Shown here piece by piece: positions 1 through 5,195 of a stretch of 5,195 nucleotides of DNA; the stretch's first letter is position 1; each line of letters begins with the position of its first letter. A program made the translations under genes and the position numbers. The notes beneath the pieces were generated by a model. That model was not told the origin of the DNA. It did not search any database and was given only the letters and a program-made list of their open reading frames with translations. The stretch spans positions 1 to 5,195 of the forward strand of contig CANGYC010000185.1 of the NCBI GenBank assembly GCA_947457975.1, written 5' to 3'. Origin of the DNA: Comamonadaceae bacterium (GTDB taxonomy: Bacteria > Pseudomonadota > Gammaproteobacteria > Burkholderiales > Burkholderiaceae_C).

Positions 1-711
1 ATCAGCCCTGGCAGCGAATGGGTCGAGATCAACGGCCAGCGCAAACATGTCAAGAGCTACCTGGGCGACTTTCTTTTCTCGCCAGCGCGGTCACAGTCGC
101 CCGTGCGCACCCTCTCCGGAGGCGAGCGCAACCGACTGCTGCTGGCGCGCCTGTTTGCGCGGCCGGCCAACGTGCTGGTGCTCGACGAGCCCACCAATGA
201 CCTGGACATCGACACGCTGGAGCTGCTGGAAGAGCTGCTGCAGGCCTACGAAGGCACGGTGTTCCTGGTGAGCCACGACCGGCGCTTTCTCGACAACGTG
301 GTCACCAGCATCCTGGCCCACGAAGGCACGCCCGAGCAGCCGGGTTTCTGGCGGGAGTACGAGGGGGGCGTCACCGATTGGCTGGTGCAGTCAGCTCGCT
401 CGCAGCAGATCGCGGCCGAAGCCGCACGGTCAAAGCCGGCCGCCGCCCCCCAGCCAGCTGCGGTGAGCAAACCGGAACGAATTTCTTCTGCCAAGCGCAA
501 GCTCAGCTACAAGGAGCAGCGCGAGCTCGACACCCTGCCCGAGCGCATGGAGGCGCTGGAGCGTGAGCAGAAAGACATCGAGCAGCGCCTGGGTGACGGC
601 ACGCTCTATGCCAGCGAGCCGGCCCTGGCGAAGGAGCTGGGCCAGCGCGCCGCGCAAATTGAGGAAGAACTGCTCGATGCGCTGATGCGCTGGGAAGCAC
701 TGAGCGCTTGA
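1..711 (+). CDS. uup: ABC-F family ATPase, Uup-like (C-terminal part, 5' end outside window)
   Basis: The reading frame is open from base 1 to the TGA at 709-711, so the window holds the last 236 codons; Uup proteins are about 630 residues. What is visible is the end of the second nucleotide-binding domain: the signature LSGGE (bases 112-126), Walker B LVLDEPTNDLD (175-207) and the H-loop SHDRRFLD (271-294). A basic, Ala/Pro-rich linker follows, then a charged, Glu/Gln/Leu-rich tail (about 475-705) that looks like the C-terminal coiled coil of Uup. ABC-F proteins lack membrane domains and are soluble. The family includes translation factors acting at the ribosomal E site, and E. coli Uup is known for effects on transposon precise excision and for DNA binding through its C-terminal domain. 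The DEPTNDLD motif and coiled-coil tail favour Uup over EttA or YheS. The GTG at 103 lies inside the ATPase domain and is not the start. The gene is convergent with the minus-strand pair to its right. Confidence 0.9.
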   Translation: MSPGSEWVEINGQRKHVKSYLGDFLFSPARSQSPVRTLSGGERNRLLLARLFARPANVLVLDEPTNDLDIDTLELLEELLQAYEGTVFLVSHDRRFLDNVVTSILAHEGTPEQPGFWREYEGGVTDWLVQSARSQQIAAEAARSKPAAAPQPAAVSKPERISSAKRKLSYKEQRELDTLPERMEALEREQKDIEQRLGDGTLYASEPALAKELGQRAAQIEEELLDALMRWEALSA

Positions 712-750
712 TGGCCATGGCCGCCTGACCTGCCCAGGTGGCTATGGCCA
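712..750 (+). terminator. Hairpin directly after the uup stop, probable terminator or 3'-end stabiliser
   Basis: Bases 712-727 pair with 735-750 to give a 16-bp stem with a 7-nt loop (728-734). All pairs are Watson-Crick except two G-U pairs (719-743 and 723-739). The stem starts at the base right after the uup TGA. No T-run follows on either strand, so this is not a textbook intrinsic terminator. Convergent gene ends in GC-rich bacteria often carry such stems. In the opposite transcript the two G-U pairs become C-A mismatches, so the structure is better suited to the uup mRNA. Confidence 0.5.
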
Positions 751-830
751 CGCATCAGCCAGCATAGATCCCGCATGGATCCGGCACTGAGCCGGGCGAG
801 CAATGGTGAGTCAGGGCAGCAGGGCCCAGC
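751..830. other. Convergent intergenic spacer between uup and the pseudouridine synthase gene
   Basis: No plausible gene is present. A short inverted repeat CCGGC-ACTGA-GCCGG (781-795) lies about 36 nt beyond the stop of the minus-strand synthase gene and could help end that transcript. It has only five GC pairs and no T-run, so the assignment is weak. Confidence 0.3.
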
Positions 831-1673
831 TTAAAAGCGCTCGTGCGCCGCCAGGTAGCGCCACTGCCCGAGAGGCAAATTACCCAGCGTGACGTGGCCG
901 ATGCGAATGCGCTTGAGGCCGGTGACCACCAGCCCCACCTGCTCGCACATGCGCCTGATCTGGCGCTTGCGGCCCTCCCGCAGCACGAAGCGCAGTTGCT
1001 CGGGGTTCTGCCAGCTCACCTCGGCGGGCTTGAGAAGCTGACCATCCAGGCTCAGGCCGTGCTGCAGCAAGCGCAGCTTCTCGGGCGGGAAGAGCGACTG
1101 CACGTCCTGCGTGCGCTCGCCCCAGCTCACGCGCACCAGGTACTCCTTGTCCACCTCGGAGTCCTCCCCGATCAGCGTGCGGGCCACCCGCCCGTCCTGC
1201 GTGAGCACCAACAGACCCACCGAATCGATGTCGAGCCGCCCCGCCGGGGCCAGGCCCTTGAGCTGCTCAGGCCCCCAGCGCATCCGGCTGGCGCACTCAC
1301 GCCAACGATTGCCGGGCTGCACCAGGCTGGCGGCGGGCGCATGTCCATCCTCAGCCTGGCCGCTGACGTAGCCCACCGGCTTGTTGATCAAGATGGTGAC
1401 CTGCTGGCGCTGCTGCTGCTGCGCCTGGCGGTGCACCTCGATGCGGGCATCGGCCGGCACCGGCTGCCCCAGCACGGCGGGCTGGCCGTTGACCTGCACC
1501 CAGCCCCGCGCGATCCAGTCGTCGGCTTCGCGCCGAGAACACAGGCCCAGCTCGGCCATGCGCTTGTTCAGGCGCACCGCCGCAGCTGGCAGGGGTGCTG
1601 CCGGTGAGGCCGCTCGCACGCGCACGGCCGCAGGGGGAGCAGAAGAATCGAGGGGCTTGGCGGAGATGGTCAT
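831..1673 (-). CDS. rluF: 23S rRNA pseudouridine synthase, RsuA/RluB/E/F family, RluF-like
   Basis: A 280-residue protein reading from ATG 1673 to TAA 831-833. It converts a specific uridine in rRNA to pseudouridine in the cytoplasm; E. coli RluF modifies U2604 (and U2605) of 23S rRNA. The N-terminus (1-32) is an Ala/Pro-rich extension. An S4 RNA-binding domain follows (about 33-80, [18 protein letters not shown]), then a Gln-rich spacer (84-91). The catalytic domain contains NKPVGYVSG (97-105), the GRLD motif with nucleophile Asp148, KEYLV (176-180), and the family C-terminal motif [13 protein letters not shown] (232-244) ending near LPLGQWR (266-272). The LCSRREAD and LPLGQWR wording resembles RluF more than RluB or RsuA. 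About 43 residues separate KPVG from GRLD, apparently more than in E. coli RluF. No strong ribosome binding site precedes the start, and the gene begins 14 nt after the regulator stop, so co-transcription and perhaps translational coupling are likely. The exact target uridine is inferred. Confidence 0.85.
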   Translation of the reverse strand: MTISAKPLDSSAPPAAVRVRAASPAAPLPAAAVRLNKRMAELGLCSRREADDWIARGWVQVNGQPAVLGQPVPADARIEVHRQAQQQQRQQVTILINKPVGYVSGQAEDGHAPAASLVQPGNRWRECASRMRWGPEQLKGLAPAGRLDIDSVGLLVLTQDGRVARTLIGEDSEVDKEYLVRVSWGERTQDVQSLFPPEKLRLLQHGLSLDGQLLKPAEVSWQNPEQLRFVLREGRKRQIRRMCEQVGLVVTGLKRIRIGHVTLGNLPLGQWRYLAAHERF

Positions 1674-1687
1674 GGCGGTGCTGCGGA

Positions 1688-2401
1688 TTATCCGGAGAAC
1701 GCGCCGGTGCGCAGGGCCGCCAGGTCCAGCACGCGCAGGCCGCCGTACTCCACCTGGATGACGCCCTGACCCTCCAGGATGCGCAAGGACTCGTTCACCC
1801 GCTGGCGCGACAGGCCGACCAGGTAGGCCAATTCCTGCTGGGTGATGCGCAGCACCTGGCCCACCCCGGGAAAGAGCGAAGGGTTGAACAGCGCCGCCAG
1901 GTTACGCGCCACGCGCAGGTCGGGGTTGGTCAGCCGGTCGATCTCGCGGGCCGCAATGAACTGGGCCAGGCGCTCGTTGAGCTGGCTCATCACGAAGCGG
2001 TTGAAGTCGATGGAGTGGTCCAGCAGCCAGTGAAAGGTATCCACCGGCAGGCCTGCCACCACGCTCTTGCGCAGGGCCAGCACGTTGTAGCGGTAGATCT
2101 CGCGCTTGAAGGCCGTGCCCTCGCCGAACCAGCCACCTGGCGGCAGGCCCGTGAAGGTCATGGTCATGCCTTGCGCGCTGTCGGTGCTCATCTTCAGCAG
2201 TCCCTCGACCACGCCAAACCAGTAGGTCACGGGCCGGCCGACACGGCAGATGTAGTCGCCCGGTGCCGCCTCACTGACCACCAACTCGGCGACGGCGCGC
2301 TCGCGCTCCACGGCATTGAGACGCTCCAACCAGGGAATGCCGGCCAGTTCGACCGGGGTGGCCAGGCGCCTGCGCTGGTGAAGGGAGGGCTCATTCTTCA
2401 T
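1688..2401 (-). CDS. Crp/Fnr family transcriptional regulator
   Basis: A 237-residue one-component DNA-binding regulator, TAA stop at 1688-1690. A cyclic-nucleotide-binding-type beta-roll spans about 25-120 ([20 protein letters not shown] near 48-67; FGEG at 92-95). A dimerisation helix follows (about 122-155), then a winged helix-turn-helix (about 160-230) with [25 protein letters not shown] and recognition helix near 198-210. The only cysteine is Cys52, so it lacks the Fe-S cluster cysteines of FNR. The Arg-Ser/Thr pair that contacts cAMP in CRP appears as Arg104-Tyr105, which argues against cAMP; the ligand is unknown. Start choice: ATG 2401 has AGGAA 10 nt upstream, and the extra codons of an in-frame ATG at 2443 include rare ones (AGG, TTG) and lack a good ribosome binding site. 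A 251-residue form from 2443 remains possible. The gene diverges from the acyl-CoA ligase operon, so it is the natural candidate to regulate that operon and itself. Confidence 0.88.
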   Translation of the reverse strand: MKNEPSLHQRRRLATPVELAGIPWLERLNAVERERAVAELVVSEAAPGDYICRVGRPVTYWFGVVEGLLKMSTDSAQGMTMTFTGLPPGGWFGEGTAFKREIYRYNVLALRKSVVAGLPVDTFHWLLDHSIDFNRFVMSQLNERLAQFIAAREIDRLTNPDLRVARNLAALFNPSLFPGVGQVLRITQQELAYLVGLSRQRVNESLRILEGQGVIQVEYGGLRVLDLAALRTGAFSG

Positions 2402-2411
2402 TTGGAAGATA

Positions 2412-2416
2412 TTCCT
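2412..2416 (-). promoter_or_regulatory. Ribosome binding site supporting the regulator start at 2401
   Basis: The minus strand reads AGGAA, 10 nt before ATG 2401. It decides between this start and the in-frame ATG at 2443, whose upstream sequence has only a distant GGGA. Confidence 0.5.
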
Positions 2417-2479
2417 GACGGCATTCTTGCGGACCAAGCGCATGCGCTAGGGTAAATCCCAGGGGTGATAGACCCTTGA

Positions 2480-2497
2480 TTGTCGGCGAAACGACAA
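2480..2497. promoter_or_regulatory. Putative Crp/Fnr-type operator, TTGTCG-N6-CGACAA
   Basis: A perfect inverted repeat with 6-bp arms (2480-2485 and 2492-2497) and a 6-bp spacer GCGAAA. The inner half-sites TGTCG-N6-CGACA have exactly the spacing of the E. coli CRP site TGTGA-N6-TCACA. It sits between the divergent Crp/Fnr-type regulator and the acyl-CoA ligase gene, 79 nt from the regulator start and 90 nt from the ligase start. The regulator's recognition helix differs from CRP at contact positions, which fits a half-site other than TGTGA. That this regulator binds here is inferred. Confidence 0.55.
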
Positions 2498-2517
2498 CAA
2501 AGCGTCAAACAGCGGCC

Positions 2518-2523
2518 TAGCAT
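2518..2523 (+). promoter_or_regulatory. Candidate -10 element (TAGCAT) of the ligase-transporter operon
   Basis: TAGCAT matches the sigma-70 -10 consensus at four of six positions, including the first two and last two bases. No good -35 lies 17 bp upstream (CAACAA at 2495-2500). A transcription start at about 2530 would put the TTGTCG/CGACAA dyad centre at -41.5, the class II activator position, where an activator can replace a -35. The match alone is weak. Confidence 0.35.
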
Positions 2524-2536
2524 CATCTTCAAGAAA

Positions 2537-2562
2537 CTGCCTTCATGTTCCATGAACGGCAG
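2537..2562 (+). promoter_or_regulatory. Leader hairpin upstream of the acyl-CoA ligase
   Basis: CTGCCTTCATG (2537-2547) pairs with CATGAA plus GGCAG (2551-2556, 2558-2562) to form 11 base pairs with one bulged C (2557) and a 3-nt loop TTC (2548-2550). It lies 8 nt before the ribosome binding site. It encloses an alternative in-frame ATG at 2545, which makes that ATG an unlikely start. The dyad could act as an mRNA structure or as a DNA operator; the sequence does not decide. Confidence 0.45.
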
Positions 2563-2570
2563 GCCCAAGC

Positions 2571-2577
2571 GAGGAGA
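2571..2577 (+). promoter_or_regulatory. Strong ribosome binding site that sets the ligase start at 2587
   Basis: GAGGAGA ends 9 nt before ATG 2587. It is the clearest Shine-Dalgarno sequence in the window and favours this start over ATG 2545, 42 nt upstream in the same frame. Confidence 0.75.
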
Positions 2578-2586
2578 CCAGCGCAC

Positions 2587-4533
2587 ATGCAAACGACATT
2601 CCCCCGGCTCATGCTGCAGCACGCGACCCAGCGTCCGTCGGCACCCGCCATGCGCGAGAAAGAGTACGGCATCTGGCAGACCCACACCTGGGCCGACATG
2701 GCCACCGAGGTCGAGCGCATTGCCTGCGGGTTGCACCAGCTGGGTCTGGCACGCGGCCAGCACATGGTGGTGATCGGCGCCAACCGCCCACGTTTGTACG
2801 CCACCATGCTGGCCGCCCAGTCCCTGGGGGCCATCCCCGTGCCCCTGTACCAGGACGCCGTCGGCGCCGAGTGCGTCTTCCCCATCACCAACGCCGAGGT
2901 CCGCATGGCCCTGGTGGAAGACCAGGAGCAGGTGGACAAGCTGCTGGACATCCGCGCTCAGTGCCCGCTGCTGGGCCACATCGTCTACGACGACCCGCGC
3001 GGCCTGCGCAACTATGCCGAGCCCGGCCTGCAGTCGCTGGACCAGCTGATTGAAAACGGGGCCGCTTTTGCCAACATGCACCCGGACTTCTTCCAGGCGC
3101 AGGTCGAGCAAGGTCGGCCCGTGGACGTGGCGGCCATGTTCTTCTCATCCGGCACCTCGGGCAACCCCAAGGGCGTGGTCCACACCCACAGCACCTTGCT
3201 CGACCGTGCCCAGGCCGGCGCCGAGTTCGACCGCCTCAGCAGCCGAGAGGAAGTGCTGGCCTACCTGCCGCCGGCCTGGATCGGCCAGAACATCTTCAGC
3301 TACGCGCAGTGGCTGTGCTGCGGCTACGTGGTGAACTGCCCGGAGAACGCCGGCACCGTCTCCATCGACCTCAAGGAAGTTGGCCCCACCTACTACTTCG
3401 CACCGCCGCGGGTCTTCGAGGGCATGCTCACCAGCGTGATGATCCGCATGGAAGACGCCGGGCGCCTCAAGCGCGGTCTGTTCCATTACTTCATGGACGT
3501 AGCCAAGCGCGTGGGCCCGCAGCGCATGGACGGCAAGTCCCTGGGTCTGCTCGACGGGCTGCTCTACAAACTTGGCGACCTGATGGTCTACGGGCCGCTT
3601 CGCAACACCCTGGGCTTTTCCCGTGTGCGCGTGGCCTACACCGCCGGCGAGGCCATCGGGCCGGACCTCTTTACCTTCTACCGCTCTATCGGCATCAACT
3701 TGAAGCAGCTCTACGGATCCACCGAAACCGCCGTATTCGTGTGCCTGCAGCCCGACCACGAGGTGCGCGCCGACACCGTGGGCGTGCCCATCCGCGGCGT
3801 GGAGATCAAGCTGGCCGAGAACGGCGAGATCCTGGTCAAGTCCGCAGGCCTGCTCAAGGAGTACTACAAGAACCCCACCGCCACGGCCGAGGTGCTCACG
3901 GCCGACGGCTGGTACCACACCAGTGATGCGGGCTTTCTGGACAGCCACGGTCACCTGAAGATCATCGACCGCGTCAAAGACGTGGGGCGTCTGAAAGGCG
4001 GCGCCAACGACGGGGCCATGTTCGCGCCCAAGTACGTGGAGAACAAGCTCAAGTTCTTCCCCTTCATCAAGGAGGCGGTGGCCTTGGGCGACGGGCGCGA
4101 GAAGGTCTGCGTGATGGTCAACATCGACTTCGACGCCGCCGGCAACTGGGCCGAGCGCCGCAACCTGCCCTACGCCGGCTACACCGACCTGGCGCAAAAA
4201 CCTGAGGTCTACGCGCTCATTCAGGACTGCGTGGAAAAGGTCAATGCCGACCTGGCGGCCGACAAGCTGCTTGCCGGCTCACAGATCAGCCGCTTTCTGG
4301 TGCTGCACAAAGAGCTCGATGCCGACGACGGCGAGCTCACCCGCACCAACAAGGTCAGGCGCGGGTTCATCGGCGAGAAGTACCAGCCCTTGGTCGATGC
4401 GCTGTACCAGGACAAAACCGAACAGTTCATCGAGACCGTCGTCAAGTTCGAAGATGGCCGCACCGGCAAGGTCAGCGCCACCCTCAAGCTCGGCGATGCG
4501 CGCACCTTCAACGCCGTCCAGACGGCCGCCTGA
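2587..4533 (+). CDS. AMP-dependent acyl-CoA synthetase (FAA1/long-chain fatty acid-CoA ligase type)
   Basis: A 648-residue adenylate-forming enzyme that activates a carboxylic acid with ATP to an acyl-AMP and then transfers it to CoA. It has no signal peptide or evident membrane segment, so it is probably cytoplasmic or membrane-associated. The motifs run in order: ATP/phosphate loop SSGTSGNPKG (187-196), YTAGEAIGPD (351-360), the adenine-binding LYGSTET (375-381), GWYHTSDAG (441-449), and the hinge IIDRVKD (459-465). The C-terminal domain holds ELTRTNKVRR (583-592), where Lys589 is the likely catalytic lysine. The length and LYGSTET/HTSD wording fit the COG1022 long-chain group rather than 4-coumarate or acetyl-CoA ligases. 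After the hinge, the stretch to FAPKYVENKL is about five residues longer than my recollection of FadD. It leads an operon with a LivG-type importer ATPase 16 nt downstream, suggesting that the enzyme traps or processes an imported acid. The substrate cannot be read from sequence: fatty, aromatic and branched acids are all possible. Confidence 0.9.
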   Translation: MQTTFPRLMLQHATQRPSAPAMREKEYGIWQTHTWADMATEVERIACGLHQLGLARGQHMVVIGANRPRLYATMLAAQSLGAIPVPLYQDAVGAECVFPITNAEVRMALVEDQEQVDKLLDIRAQCPLLGHIVYDDPRGLRNYAEPGLQSLDQLIENGAAFANMHPDFFQAQVEQGRPVDVAAMFFSSGTSGNPKGVVHTHSTLLDRAQAGAEFDRLSSREEVLAYLPPAWIGQNIFSYAQWLCCGYVVNCPENAGTVSIDLKEVGPTYYFAPPRVFEGMLTSVMIRMEDAGRLKRGLFHYFMDVAKRVGPQRMDGKSLGLLDGLLYKLGDLMVYGPLRNTLGFSRVRVAYTAGEAIGPDLFTFYRSIGINLKQLYGSTETAVFVCLQPDHEVRADTVGVPIRGVEIKLAENGEILVKSAGLLKEYYKNPTATAEVLTADGWYHTSDAGFLDSHGHLKIIDRVKDVGRLKGGANDGAMFAPKYVENKLKFFPFIKEAVALGDGREKVCVMVNIDFDAAGNWAERRNLPYAGYTDLAQKPEVYALIQDCVEKVNADLAADKLLAGSQISRFLVLHKELDADDGELTRTNKVRRGFIGEKYQPLVDALYQDKTEQFIETVVKFEDGRTGKVSATLKLGDARTFNAVQTAA

Positions 4534-4549
4534 CCCGGACAGACTGGCC

Positions 4550-5195
4550 ATGCAAAACTCCACGCCCCAGAAAAAAATTGGCGACGTCATCCTCGACGTC
4601 CAAAACATCTCGCTGAGCTTCGGCGGCGTCAAGGCGCTCACCGACATCTCGTTCAATGTGAAAGAGCACGAGGTCCGCGCCATCATCGGCCCCAACGGCG
4701 CCGGCAAGAGCTCCATGCTCAATTGCATCAATGGCGTCTACAAACCTCAGCAAGGCTCCATCGCCTTCAAAGGCCAGACCTTCAAGCACATGAACAGCCA
4801 CGAGGTGGCGGTCATGGGCGTGGCACGCACCTTCCAGAACCTGGCGCTCTTCAAGGGCATGAGCGTGCTCGACAACATCATGTCCGGCCGCAACCTGAAG
4901 ATCAAAAGCAACCTGCTCCTGCAGGCCCTGCGCATCGGACCGGCCCAGCGCGAGGAATTTCAGCATCGGGAGGCCGTTGAGCGCATCATCGACTTCCTTG
5001 AAATCCAGCCCTACCGCAAGACCCCCGTGGGCCAGCTGCCCTATGGCCTGCAAAAGCGCGTGGACCTCGGGCGCGCCCTGGCCATGGAGCCGCAGGTGCT
5101 GCTGCTCGACGAGCCCATGGCCGGCATGAACGTGGAAGAAAAACAAGACATGTGCCGCTTCGTGCTGGACGTGAACGACGAGTTTGGCACCACGG
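4550..5195 (+). CDS. livG: LivG-type ABC transporter ATP-binding protein (3' end outside window)
   Basis: The frame is open from ATG 4550 to the right edge, giving the first 215 codons of a protein usually about 255-300 residues long. It is a cytoplasmic ATPase of the HAAT family of importers, which carry branched-chain amino acids, amides, urea and also aromatic or dicarboxylic acids. Visible motifs are LSFGGVKALTDISF (22-35), Walker A GPNGAGKS (47-54), the Q-loop ARTFQNLALF (92-101, Gln96), signature LPYGLQKR (163-170) in place of LSGGQ, and Walker B VLLLDEPMAGMN (183-194) with catalytic Glu188. A Tyr-Gly signature and the RTFQN Q-loop are typical of LivG rather than LivF. The H-loop is beyond the edge. 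Only a weak GGA lies 10 nt before the start, and the gap to the ligase stop is 16 nt, so translation may be coupled. LivF, LivH, LivM and a periplasmic binding protein are expected downstream. Confidence 0.9.
   Translation, partial: MQNSTPQKKIGDVILDVQNISLSFGGVKALTDISFNVKEHEVRAIIGPNGAGKSSMLNCINGVYKPQQGSIAFKGQTFKHMNSHEVAVMGVARTFQNLALFKGMSVLDNIMSGRNLKIKSNLLLQALRIGPAQREEFQHREAVERIIDFLEIQPYRKTPVGQLPYGLQKRVDLGRALAMEPQVLLLDEPMAGMNVEEKQDMCRFVLDVNDEFGTT

Noticed and set aside
814..827. GGGC/GCCC-type inverted repeat as a terminator of the synthase gene
   Set aside because: The stem is only four pairs and there is no T-run; it is too weak to call.
843..1607. Plus-strand open frame (254 codons) antisense to the pseudouridine synthase gene
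   Set aside because: It has no motif and no ribosome binding site, and the minus strand carries all RluF-family motifs.
1595..2455. Plus-strand open frame (286 codons) antisense to the regulator gene
   Set aside because: The composition (Gln/His/Ala-rich) is typical of an antisense shadow, there is no domain motif, and the opposite strand encodes a convincing Crp/Fnr protein.
2451..2475. Short inverted repeats near GGGTAAATCCC and GGGTGATAGACCC as extra operators
   Set aside because: The arms are only 3-4 bp, which is expected by chance in GC-rich sequence.
2545..2586. Upstream ATG 2545 as the start of the acyl-CoA ligase
   Set aside because: It has no ribosome binding site and lies within the stem of the leader hairpin, whereas ATG 2587 has GAGGAGA 9 nt upstream.
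3145..4197. Long minus-strand open frame (350 codons) inside the acyl-CoA ligase gene
   Set aside because: It is antisense to a gene with clear family motifs throughout. Its product is His/Val/Gly/Ala-rich with no recognisable motif, as expected from the complement of GC-rich codons.
5012..5060. Non-canonical signature LPYGLQKR as a degenerate, inactive ATPase site
   Set aside because: A Tyr-Gly variant signature is normal for LivG-type ATPases, and Walker A, Walker B and the catalytic Glu are intact.
4508..5146. Minus-strand open frame (212 codons) across the ligase end and the LivG-type gene
   Set aside because: It is the complement of two real genes and has no recognisable protein features.

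Overview
The window is GC-rich, almost fully coding chromosomal DNA. Its gene content (an Uup-type ABC-F ATPase, an RluF-type pseudouridine synthase, a Crp/Fnr-type regulator, a FAA1-type acyl-CoA ligase and a LivG-type ATPase) fits a betaproteobacterium, probably Burkholderiales/Comamonadaceae. That placement is inferred from protein style and base composition, not from a marker gene.

Layout, left to right. Bases 1-711 (+) are the 3' end of an ABC-F ATPase gene (uup-like), cut by the left edge. It converges on a minus-strand pair: a Crp/Fnr-type regulator (2401 to 1688) followed 14 nt later by a 23S rRNA pseudouridine synthase (1673 to 831). The convergent gap (712-830) opens with a 16-bp hairpin directly after the uup stop. 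A divergent 185-nt intergenic region (2402-2586) separates the regulator from a plus-strand operon. The first operon gene is an acyl-CoA synthetase (2587-4533). Sixteen nt later comes a LivG-type ABC transporter ATPase (4550 to beyond the right edge).

The biologically coherent unit is the right half: a one-component regulator, a CoA ligase and the start of a branched-chain-amino-acid-type (HAAT) ABC importer. This suggests regulated import of a carboxylate or amino-acid-like solute together with CoA activation of a carboxylic acid. The substrate (fatty, aromatic or branched) cannot be read from the sequence.

The intergenic region carries the most interesting detail. There is a perfect 18-bp dyad TTGTCG-N6-CGACAA with the half-site spacing of Crp-family operators. 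Its centre falls at -41.5 relative to a start predicted from a TAGCAT -10 element. Downstream, a strong leader hairpin lies just before a clear GAGGAGA ribosome binding site. No RNA genes, mobile elements, CRISPR arrays or long repeats were seen, and nothing here needs a wholly new system to explain it.
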